Assembly: GCA_016794365.1 (NCBI GenBank)
Contig: JAEUKB010000021.1
Span: 144,924 to 208,923 of the forward strand
Source of the DNA: Myxococcales bacterium
GTDB taxonomy: Bacteria; Myxococcota_A; Polyangia; Palsa-1104; JAEUJZ01
Direction: 5' to 3'
DNA length: 64,000 nt
Positions 16,366 through 26,300 of this stretch are shown here, in pieces; the stretch's first letter is position 1; every line of letters begins with the position of its first letter. Below the pieces are notes generated by a model. That model was not told where the DNA came from and made no database searches. It was given only the letters and a program-made list of their open reading frames with translations. The translations under genes were made by a program, and so were the position numbers.

Positions 16366-17760
16366 TCAGTGTCCTGCGACGGTCATTTTGGATACGCGCA
16401 GGCTGGGGCTCATCGTTGAGGATCGCTCGTCGAGATCGCTACCGACCGCGTCGATGCGCCGAAGCAGATCATCGAAGTTGGCGGAGATCGTGACTTCACT
16501 GACGGGAACGGTGAGCTGTCCGTTTTCGATAAGGAATCCGGCTGCGCCTCTCGAAAAGTCGCCGGTGACGGCGTTGAAGCCAAAGCCCATCATGTCGGTG
16601 ACGTATAAGCCGCGCTCGATCCCGTCGAGAAGTGCCGTCGGTTGCGTCGAGCCCGCATGCAAGATCAAGTTGCTGGTGCTTACGTGTGGTGAGCCACCGA
16701 CGGAGCGTCCTGCGCAGCCGTTGCTCTTGCGACCTAGCTTGCGTGCGGAATAGCTGTCGAGCAAATAGCCGCTGAGGAGTCCTTTATCGACGATGACGTT
16801 GCGACGAGCAGCCAGACCTTCACCGTCGAATGCGCGCGAGCCCGGGCCCCTCGGACGCAGTGGATCATCGACGATGGTAATCAGCGGCGATGCCACTTGG
16901 GTTCCTTCGCGACCACACAGATACGAGCTCTTGCGATAGATCGCTCCGCCGGATACGACGCCCGCCAGGGTTCGCAACAGCGCACGGCTTGCGTCGGAAT
17001 CAAAGACGACGGGAAGCTCTGCGGTGGCTAGCTTTTGGGCACCGAGCTTGCGCAGTGCTCGTCGAGCCGCTTCTTGGCCCACGGACTCTGGCGACGCGAG
17101 CTGGGCAAAGAAGCGATGCGCTGACCAGAAGGAAGCGTTGCGTTTTTTTCCTCCTTCATCGTCGCAGAGTGCTTCGACGCTGAACGAGCAGTAGGTTCCG
17201 CGCGAGGATCCCGAGAACGCCAGCCCAGCCTTGTCCGCGAGCGTCAGCGCCATGTATCCCGCGTTGCGGTCGCAGCTTGCTCCGTCGCTGTTGGTGATTT
17301 TTTTGGAAAAGCCGAGCGCAGCGGCTTCGGTCCGTCGCGCGATCTCGAACAGCTCTGGCGCAGACAATCGGGCCGTCAGATCGTCCCACAGATCCAGATC
17401 GACCACTGACTGTCCGAGGGGAATCAGATCGTGCCGGTCCGGTAGCTCGTTGAGCTCGTCGGGTTCGCTGAGCTGGCTTAGCTCGACGGTTTCATGCACG
17501 AAGCGTCGCAGCTCTGCTTCGCCCAGGTCCGAGGTATGACACACCGCCGAGCGATGGTTTACAAACACGCGCAGCCCAAGTCCGTGACTCTCTGACTCGT
17601 GCAGCAGCTCTTTTTGTCCTTGGCGAATCTTGACGCTAAGCGACTGTCCGGCTCCGACGATGACCTCGGCTGCATCGGCGCCGTCGTCGATCGCCAGCTC
17701 TGCCACTCGCTCTGCCAGAGCCTGAAGCTCGCGTTGCTTATCAATCGAAACGTGTGACAC
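16366..17760 (-). CDS. pmbA: TldE/PmbA-type subunit of the TldD-TldE metalloprotease
   Basis: The 464-residue product matches PmbA/TldE. It has the early VKIRQGQKELLHESESHGLGLRVFV block (read in parts), the GCAGRSVGGSPHVSTSNLI region, and a C-terminal DMMGFGFNAVTGDFSRGAAGFLIENG, the family's hallmark. TldE lacks the zinc ligands and pairs with TldD to form a heterodimer that degrades unfolded peptides and trims microcin and other leader peptides. The GTG start at 17760 has GGAG 6 nt upstream. The start lies 20 bp after tldD, so both are co-transcribed. Confidence 0.92.
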   Translation of the reverse strand: MSHVSIDKQRELQALAERVAELAIDDGADAAEVIVGAGQSLSVKIRQGQKELLHESESHGLGLRVFVNHRSAVCHTSDLGEAELRRFVHETVELSQLSEPDELNELPDRHDLIPLGQSVVDLDLWDDLTARLSAPELFEIARRTEAAALGFSKKITNSDGASCDRNAGYMALTLADKAGLAFSGSSRGTYCSFSVEALCDDEGGKKRNASFWSAHRFFAQLASPESVGQEAARRALRKLGAQKLATAELPVVFDSDASRALLRTLAGVVSGGAIYRKSSYLCGREGTQVASPLITIVDDPLRPRGPGSRAFDGEGLAARRNVIVDKGLLSGYLLDSYSARKLGRKSNGCAGRSVGGSPHVSTSNLILHAGSTQPTALLDGIERGLYVTDMMGFGFNAVTGDFSRGAAGFLIENGQLTVPVSEVTISANFDDLLRRIDAVGSDLDERSSTMSPSLRVSKMTVAGH

Positions 17761-17780
17761 GTCTGTCTCCGAGTGAAGGC

Positions 17781-19226
17781 TTAGGTGCGGGTTCCACCGA
17801 CGGTGATTGCTGCGATCTTGACGGTCGGTGTACCGATGCCGACGGGAACCGACTGACCTTCTTTGCCGCAGGTCCAGATTCCGTCGGACATCTCGAAGTC
17901 GTGACCCACCATGCTGACCTTGGTGAGGACATCGGGACCGTTGCCGATCAGGTTGACGCCTTTGAGTGGCGCGGTGAGCTTGCCGTCTTCGATGAGATAG
18001 CTCTCGGTGAGCGAGAAGACGAAGTCACCGTTTGAGATGTTGACTTGACCGCCGGAAAAGCGACGAGCAAACACGCCACGGCTGACGGAGCGAATGATGT
18101 CTTCGGGGGCGTCACGGCCCGCGAGCAGATAGGTGTTGGTCATGCGCGGCATCGGTTCGTGACGGAAGCTCTGCCTTCGTCCGTTGCCGCTTGGTGATGT
18201 GCCCATGATGCGCGCCGACAAGTGATCTTGCATGTAGGCGCGCAGGCGACCGTTTTCGATGAGCACGTTGCGCTGACCGGGAGCGCCTTCGTCATCGACG
18301 TTGATCGCGCCTCGGCTGTGGCTTACGGTGCCGTCATCGACGACGGTGCAGAGCTCGGATGCGACCAGCTCCCCGACGCGGCCTGCGTAGTTCGAGGTCT
18401 GCTTGCGGTTGAAGTCGGCTTCGAGTCCGTGACCGACGGCTTCGTGTAGCAAGATTCCCGAGTCGCCTGCCGCAAGTACAACCGGAAGCTGGCCCGCCGG
18501 AGCTTCGACGGCATCCAGCATGGACAGTGCGACGTGCGTGGCCTCGCGGGCGTAGTGCTCGGGCGTCTTGTGCGCAAAGTAATCGATGCCGTAGCGTCCG
18601 CCGCCGCCACCGCTGCCCGACTGACGCTTGGTTCCGTCTTCTGCGACGACAGAAATTCCGTAGCGAAGTAGCGGCTGCTGGTCGGAATAGCGATGTCCGT
18701 CTCCAGTGACGATCAAGATCTCGCGCTGCTCTTCGGAAAAGCTACAGACGACCTTGACGATGCGTCGATCGGCGGCGCGGGCGGCGCGATCTCCACGACG
18801 GAGCAGTTCCAGCTTGTTGGCCGCAGGTGAGTCTAAGCTGGCGACGCCGACGGGATAAAACGAAGGAATGCTGCGCGACTCGATGAGCTGTGGGCCGGGA
18901 CGTGCGGCGGCTTCGGCAATCTCGGCGGCGGTTCGTGCTGCGCGCGCCATCGCTGCTTCGTCGAGACCTTCGCAGTACGCGTATCCGGTGGCCTCACCAC
19001 GCTGAACGCGAACGCCAAGACCGAGAGAGACACCACGACCGACGGTCTTGATGCGCTCGTCCTCGAAGACATAGCTGGCAGTCTGGCTGTGCTCGAAGTA
19101 CAGGTCGGCGTAGTCGCCACCTTTGCTAAGGGCCAAGTGAAGCAGCCGTCGCAGCTCTTCGTCGGAAAGACGCGCGAAGGCGGACTCACTGTGGCGAGGA
19201 TGAACTCCCGCAACGTGTCCGTGCAT
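17781..19226 (-). CDS. tldD: TldD-type zinc metalloprotease subunit
   Basis: Catalytic subunit of the TldD-TldE protease. The zinc site HExxxH is HEAVGH near residue 261, followed by GLEADFNRK; a further ligand Cys is expected in the VASELCTVVDDGT stretch. Around them are the family motifs GYAYCEGLDEAAM (about 80) and NTYLLAGRDAPEDII (about 360). The enzyme cuts extended peptides inside a closed heterodimer cavity. Full length (481 residues). It is the fifth of six closely spaced minus-strand genes starting at 29855. The ATG at 19226 has no obvious ribosome site. Confidence 0.94.
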   Translation of the reverse strand: MHGHVAGVHPRHSESAFARLSDEELRRLLHLALSKGGDYADLYFEHSQTASYVFEDERIKTVGRGVSLGLGVRVQRGEATGYAYCEGLDEAAMARAARTAAEIAEAAARPGPQLIESRSIPSFYPVGVASLDSPAANKLELLRRGDRAARAADRRIVKVVCSFSEEQREILIVTGDGHRYSDQQPLLRYGISVVAEDGTKRQSGSGGGGGRYGIDYFAHKTPEHYAREATHVALSMLDAVEAPAGQLPVVLAAGDSGILLHEAVGHGLEADFNRKQTSNYAGRVGELVASELCTVVDDGTVSHSRGAINVDDEGAPGQRNVLIENGRLRAYMQDHLSARIMGTSPSGNGRRQSFRHEPMPRMTNTYLLAGRDAPEDIIRSVSRGVFARRFSGGQVNISNGDFVFSLTESYLIEDGKLTAPLKGVNLIGNGPDVLTKVSMVGHDFEMSDGIWTCGKEGQSVPVGIGTPTVKIAAITVGGTRT

Positions 19227-19278
19227 GGCTTGGAAGTGTTGCGCAAAGAAACAGCAAGCGCAATGGTCGCGACGACGA

Positions 19279-20256
19279 CTACTTGGCGATGGCGAGGATC
19301 AAGACGCCGATGGCAGCGATGAGGAAGATGGCGAGCGCCAGCCACGGTAAGATCGTCCGAACCAGTGATGGCTGCGCGGTCGATGCGGTCGAAGTCGCTG
19401 CTGGCTTGTCCGATCCTGCTTGCGCGGTCGAAGTCGCTGCTGCCGTCGCTGTCGCATTGGGAACAGGACGATGATTGCCGCTCGACGTGGCGGGCTGTTC
19501 ACCGGGCTGGGACACCAGGCCAGCGAGCGCATTTCCCGGCGGAGTCTTGGCCGTCGGCATGTTGCCGCTCGGGGAACGACTCGTCGGTGTGCGATTGAGC
19601 GGCGAGACCGAAGACGGTGCTCCCGTCGATGGCGTAGCTGGCGTCAGGCTTGGGCCCGTCGCTGGAGTAATGCCAGTGCTGCTGCCGCGAGAGCGCTGCT
19701 TGGCTCCACCTTCACTGGCGGCGGACACCACTTGGAGAATTTCCTCGGTGGCCGGATCGCTCAGCACCTTCTTCAGGTTGTTCATGAAGGCGAAGTAGGA
19801 CTCCTCCATGTCGTCGAAGTCCATCGGTCCGTCGCAGTCATCGCAGCGACAGGTCGGCGCAGAGGAGATCGGGGTTTGATGCACCAGATCGCGCGTTTCC
19901 AGACGAAGAAGTCGCTCTTTGTTGCAGCGAGGGCAGAAATACGGAGCGTAGAAGCTCTTTACGATGCCGCTGGCTGAAAAGTTATGAACCAGGTTCATCT
20001 GCGCGACGATAGCGGGTGAACAGTTGACGAACACCAGCCTCGCGCCGAGTTTTTCAATGCGACCGAGCCAGTTGACCCAGTCACGGACGCCGCACGAGTT
20101 GATGCGCTCGATGTCGGCCAAATCAAGGACGGTGACCCCGGCTGAGAGCTGGCCTTCGATGCCAGTCAGCTCGTTGTCTTCGTCGATCACGCCTCGCAGC
20201 TTGAGGCTGACGACCCCACCTTGAGCCGCTAGCTCAGAGCTGAACTTGGCACCCAT
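19279..20256 (-). CDS. STAS-domain protein with zinc ribbon and C-terminal membrane anchor
   Basis: Residues 1-95 form a STAS (anti-sigma-factor antagonist-like) domain: LKLRGVIDEDNE, then VTVLDLADIERINSCGVRDW. The Ser that SpoIIAA uses as phospho-acceptor corresponds to the Cys in INSCGV, so classical phospho-switching is unlikely. Residues 108-145 carry two Cys pairs (CPRC and CRCDDC), a probable zinc ribbon. A Ser/Thr/Pro/Gly-rich linker of about 115 residues leads to one C-terminal transmembrane helix (LPWLALAIFLIAAIGVLIL), with only four residues after it. The protein would be tail-anchored in the inner membrane with its domains in the cytoplasm. It lies between the giant TPR gene and tldD; the spacings of 82 and 52 bp suggest one operon. 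Confidence 0.72.
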   Translation of the reverse strand: MGAKFSSELAAQGGVVSLKLRGVIDEDNELTGIEGQLSAGVTVLDLADIERINSCGVRDWVNWLGRIEKLGARLVFVNCSPAIVAQMNLVHNFSASGIVKSFYAPYFCPRCNKERLLRLETRDLVHQTPISSAPTCRCDDCDGPMDFDDMEESYFAFMNNLKKVLSDPATEEILQVVSAASEGGAKQRSRGSSTGITPATGPSLTPATPSTGAPSSVSPLNRTPTSRSPSGNMPTAKTPPGNALAGLVSQPGEQPATSSGNHRPVPNATATAAATSTAQAGSDKPAATSTASTAQPSLVRTILPWLALAIFLIAAIGVLILAIAK

Positions 20257-20338
20257 GTTCTCGTCCGCCCTCTTTCTTGCGTAAGCACCGCCGATACCAC
20301 CATATCAAGGCCAAAGAATACCTTTGGGTGGGGGCAGA

Positions 20339-23300
20339 TCACAAGCGCGATGGTTCTCGGAGCGTCTGAGTAAGCTCGTGGAACGTGTCCGAAAGGAAGT
20401 AGCGAACCAGCTCCGACCCATTTGGAGCCAGTCCAAGTACCAGGCCGCTTGGCACATCGCTGAGCGCTGCGGCGTCGTCTCCTTGCAGGCGCACCATGAC
20501 CTGGACTGCGGTTGCGATGTCGTCGGCTGCGAGCAGTCCCGCGCGCTCTGAACACAGTCCAAAGCTGGACACCACTTCCACCACGGTCTGGGGCGGACGA
20601 CTCTGCGCGGCGCGCTCAAACACCTGCTGCGAGCGCTTGGGCAGCAGCTGGAAGAACTCGCGGCTTTCGGGCGGCTGCTCAGCTGGGGGAAGCAGCAGCA
20701 TCGACATCAGGCGACTGGTCTGCAAAAGCTCACTCGGAGACAGCCGGAGCAGCGTCGCATATCCACCGCGCAGGGCATCCAGCATCTGTCCAAGTAGGAA
20801 GCGTCGCTCACTGTCAGCCATCGCGAGCACGGACTGATCGAGCAGCGCAACCTTTCGTCCCGTCGGCAGCTCCAGCGCGAGCGCAGTACCCGGCACTTGA
20901 TGGGCAATGACAACCTCGGCTTCGACGGAAAACAGACGAAGGACTTCGCTGATCGCGCTCTGGAAGCCAGAGTCGGGAACCTTGGCGGCGGGCGTCGTCT
21001 CGACTGGCCACGGCCACGTCGGTGGGAACAGCTTGAGCAGGCCGGGCACCATGGCTTGCAGCAGATCCACGGTCAGCGAGCCGCGCAGCGTGCCAGGAAC
21101 CAGCAGCCGCTGACGAAGCTCTTCGCTGAGCGAGCCGCGATAGCCACCACTTCGCTGCGGTCGTTTTTCCGTCGGAGTATAGCCTAGCAGCGCCGACACT
21201 GTTCGCACCCTTCGTGCGCGCACTTGTTCATTGCGACGGTCGTAGACTTCCGACAGCAGCGGATAGGCCGCAGCGCAGCGCAGATCCTGATCGAGCACAA
21301 ACTGGAGCGCTTGCTCGGCTTGATGCGTGTCACCGATGCTGTGAAGCTGCACTTCCGCCAGCGAGATGCGATCGTCTTTTCCGTCCCACAGAAGCGGCGG
21401 TCCAGCCGGGCTGGTCAGATCGAAGCACAGCGGCAGCATCAAGTTGTCGTCGGCACTGAGATCAACCAAGCGCTGATATTCGACGACAGCAGCTTGCGGA
21501 TCACTTGCTGATAGAAGCCGGGCCAGGCCTCGACGAAGGAAGATTTCAGAGCCTCGCTCATCGACGGGACTGCCAATCGGACGCTCGCTGGCTCGCTCGA
21601 TCGCATCACGCAGCAGCGCTTCGGCTTGCTCGCGATTTCCCGTCAGAACACCCCAGCGCGCAAGCTGTAACACTGGTGGCGCATAGGTTGGATCCAGATC
21701 GATCGCCTTCAAATAGGCTTGCTGTGCGCCGGTCATGTCCCCCAGTGACTCGAGGATTCGTCCCTGATAATCGGAATACCGACACAGCACCGACGGAGAA
21801 ACACGAGCCACACCTTCGGGCTGAACCTGCGTCAGCAGCTCGTCGATCTCGGTGCGTGCTTCCAGGTAGCGTCCGATGCGGAACAGCTCCTGCGACAGCA
21901 TGTAGCGAGCGCGCCAGACGGTCGGCTCGGGCACCGACGAATCGGGACGCGCCGACACATCGATGCACTGACGGAGCAGCTTGATCGATGACTCGGGCTG
22001 AAGCAGCACTTCGCTGTACAGCCCGGCGAGCAGCAGCTCACTGCGCGCAATCGTCGGCAACAGCGACGAGTCCGCAGCTTGACGGAGCCGATCAATAAAC
22101 GACTGAAGCAGCGATACCGCCGCATCCCAGCGCGCCAGCCGTGTGTAAGCCGCAGCGACCAGCTCGATCACTTGAGACTCGTCGGGCTTCTGACGAAGCG
22201 CTTCGGACAGCAGCGTCTCTGCCGCTTCGCTTTCTCCGGCTCGCTCCGCCAGCGCGGCCTGCGCACACAACAGCAGTGCGAGCTGCTGGACCATGTTGCG
22301 ACGACGATATTGCTTTTCTAGCTCGCGACAGGTTGGTGCCAGATCGAAGCCTGTGTCCGTCTGAAGACAGAGCGGAACCAGCAGTCCGAGCGCCGCCATG
22401 TTTTCCGGCCAGATCTCCAGCGCCAAGACCACCGACTCACAGGCGACGCGAAGCTCTCCAACCTTCGAGGCTGCGTGCGCGCGCTTGGCGTGGAAGCTGG
22501 ATCGCTCGGCTGGCTCTCCTTCGCGGGCTGCCCGCACAAGCAAGACCTGTCCCGTCTGATACGTCCGGTAAAAGTCGCCGCGCTCGTAGTAGACGTGGAA
22601 CAGCGCACGATGGGCCGGAAGACAGTCTTTATCGACGGAAAGCGCTCGCTCGTAATACTCAATGGCTCGCTCGGGCTGACGCAGCTTGTCGAGGTAAATC
22701 TGTCCAATGTGCGCGAGGATTCCAGCTTGCTCTTTGGGCTCAGTCCAAAGCTTGGACTCTAGCTCTAGCGTCTGCGTCACACGCGCGTAGTCTTCGCGAC
22801 GGACGTAGATGTCACGCAGGCTGTGCAGCGCGGGCAAACACGCCGCTGAAGTCCGCACCGCCGCTTCGTAATAGCGAATCGCTTCGTCTTCTTTGCCGAA
22901 CTTGGCCTCGGTGACGGAGCCGCACTTAAAGTACAGCAGCGCTTTGTGCTGACGGTCGGTCACCAGCCGAATCTGTCGTCGCGTTACCTCGATAAGCTCC
23001 GTCCATCGCTCGTTGGCTTCGAGCAGCCGCGCCATCGCGTCGAGCGCCTCTCGGTGAGTCGGCTGCGCTTCCACCACTTGTCGATAGGCCGAAATCGCGC
23101 GGTCGTGATCGCGCAGACCTTCTTCGCACAACAGGCCGATGCGCATGTGCAGCGCGATGATCTGCTGTTCCTCGTTGGCCAGCGTCACTCTCGTCGAAAG
23201 CAGCGCCACCAGCTTTTCAAAGTCGCGCGTGCTCTCGTAGTGATGCTCCAGCGCATCGAGCGATTCCGCGTCGGTTGGATCGACTGCGTGAAGCTTTTCG

Positions 23301-26300
23301 TAAAAGCGAACAGCCTCGATGACATCGCGCAGCTTGGCCGTTGCAACCCGCGCTGCTCGACGGAGGATTTCCACCCGCTTGCTGTCGTCGCGAACCAGCT
23401 GCGCTCGTCGCTCATACGCTGTCAGCAGCTCTTTCCACTGGTTGCGGCCTGCGTAAATTCGTTCCAGCGTCGCTTGCGTCGCATCGTTTTCCGCGTCGGA
23501 CTCGAGCGCTTTGGTGTAGCTCACCAGCGCATCATCGACTTGCTGAAGATACTGAAGCTGAACCTGGCCTCGTCGCAGATGTAGATCCGCCGGACGATAC
23601 GATCGGGTCTTTTGCGTCTCGATCAGCCGCAGCGCGGTTTCATAAATCTTCAGCGCATCGGGCCACTGCTGGCGACGGTAACAAGTTCGCTCGTAGGCGG
23701 TAAACGCAGCGCGGTTTGACGGATCCAGGAAAAACGCTTCGCCGTAGAGCCGATACGCGTCGTCGGCCTCGCCCAGCTTGTCGAGCAGCTCACCCAGCTG
23801 GAACAGATAGCGAGAGCGCTCAATCGGTTCTTGAACATGCTTGAGCAGCGAGGTCAGCGTCCGTCGCTGCTGCGCATACTGTTCCGTCTGTCCGTATAGC
23901 CCAGTGAGCGCCGCCAGCGCGATTTTTTCGTCGGAAAAGCTCGACAGCACTTTCTCGAACGTCAGGATCGCTTCACTGCTCGCTTGCAGCGACTCTCGCT
24001 GAACCTGTCCGAGACGAAGCAGGAGCTGTCGCTTGTGCTCAAGCTGTTCGCCATCGAGCGTGAGAACCGACTCAAAGCGTGTCAGCGCCCGTCGCAGAAG
24101 GTTGGCCTGATCGATGTGGCGACCGTTGGCACCGTAGCGCTGCTCAAGCTGAAGCAGGATCTTGGTGTCCCCGAGAATCAGCTCGGGAGACAGCTCATAG
24201 ATGCGTTCCCAGATGCGAATTTCGTCGGTGGGCCGTTCCAGTCGCTGATAAAGCTCTGCAAGCTGACGCAGCGTCGATAGCACTTCCTGCGGATTGACCA
24301 GCAGCGGCAGCAGATCTTCCAGCGTTCGGGCCAGTCCGTCGGGCTGACCAAGCTGCTGATACGCGTCACAGAGCGTTCGCAAGAACGTCGGTGTCTTCGG
24401 CGCGCGCTCGAGCGTTTCAGCGATCAGTCCATATCTTCCGTCGAGCTGACACAGCGAAACCAGGCTGCCAATCGCCGATTCGTGCGACGGATCAAGCGTC
24501 AGCGCTTCGCTAAACGCGTCGATGGCTTGCTCAATCAGCGCCGGTGCCAGCTCGGGTCCAAGCTGCTTGGCTTGTAGCTCGGCAAGCTGTCCCATCTCGA
24601 CGAGCAGCGTCAGTCGCTGGCTGTCATCGCGCAGCAGCGGCAGAAGCCGTCGCATCGCCGTTAGCTGTTCCGTCTTGCGATCGAGTGCTCGATACAGTGA
24701 AACCAGCGCGCGCGCCGCCGGACGACAGCGTGGATCGCGACGCAGAGCGCCCTCATACGCCGTGAGCGCTTCCGTCAGAGCCTTGGGTGCGCCAGCCTGC
24801 GCTTGCTGTTCAAACAGTGCGCCCAGCTCGCAAGCCAACAGCGCCGCAGCCTGAGCACCGACGGGAGCATTGCTTTCACCAAGTCCCAGCTTACGCGGCG
24901 ACAGCATGGCCATCGTCGTCGGTTGTGCGATGCCCGGATCTCCGCCCAGCGTCAAGGCAGCCTCGACAGCTGTCTTCAGTAGCTCAATCGCTTGATGCGT
25001 ATCGCCGCGCTGCTGAAGCAGTCGTGCCAGCGCATGCATCGCGACGACATCCGACGGATCTCTCTCAAGGACTTCTTGATAGCTCACTTCCGCGCGCTGA
25101 AGATCGCCTGCTTCCGTCGCATGATGCCCAAGCTGTTTGAGCACACGCAGCTTGTTGCGCGGACTTTGGATTCCGTTGAGCAGCATCACCAGCGCGTCGA
25201 GCAGCTCTCCACCGCGATCGAAGCGCTGACAGGTCAACACCCGAGTCGCAGCGACGAGCAAACCGCCCGGTCCATCTGCAAATGGTTCCGCCGCGAGCTG
25301 GAGATTGCGAATCAGTCCCTCGACGGTGGTTTCGCCCAGGATTGGCTCGGAAAGCTCCTCAGGAAGCAAGCAGACGGCCAGCGCCGCTGCGATGGAAGCG
25401 TAGGTTGAAGCCAGCATTGCGCCGTCGCTGTCAGTCGTCGATGCGTCTGACATTGCGCGATACACAGCCAGCAGCTTCGGTAGCTCTGCGCGACGACGAA
25501 ACTGTCGAGCCAGCGTGTGCATCGTCGCACGATCGCTCACAATCGGCAGTGACAGCGACGCATCACGATCGGCAGACTGAAGCGCTTCCGCCGCGCGTGC
25601 TGCGTGAACCAGCAGGATCGCTCTGTCGGGATGCGCTTGCGGACAAGCCTGGGCACACGAGCGCAGCCAGTCACAGACTTGCCGACGATCGCTGCCTTGA
25701 TGCAGCAGACCCGCAATGCGCAGCGCCAAGACTTCATCGACGACACCGAAGCCGATCAAGCGTGTGCTCAGTCGGATCGCTTCGGACCGTGCCTCGTCGC
25801 CAGACTGCCGAACCGCCAGCGTCAAGCATTCCACCGCGCGATACAGGTGCGCGATCGCCAGCGCGCGATTCCACTGATCGATTTCCGTCTCAGCCGCCGG
25901 GGCAGGCAGTGCTTCCAGGAGCCGATTCGCTTGGTGTTGCCAAAAAGCCGCCGCGTCGCTGTAGCGACCCAAGCGCTCGAGCTGCTGCGCGGTTCGTCGC
26001 TCGACAAGGTGCTGACAGACTTGAGCCGCCAGCGTCGGTGTCGCAGCAAAGACTTGATGAATTTGAACCAGCAGATCGACGGCCTGATCGGCCATTACCT
26101 GCGCGTTCATCGATGCGGTCGCAAGCTCTAGCGCAGTGACGAGCAGCTCGACGGATGGCGACGGTCCATGCAGCGCCGAATCACCGCCAAGCTGCACAAA
26201 CCGCTCGTTCAGAAGCTGCCACTGCGCCGGACCGTACGCGGGCAGACACGCCAGGTGCTGTTCCGTCGCTCGCAGCTTGAGCACCATGCCCGGCAAGCTC

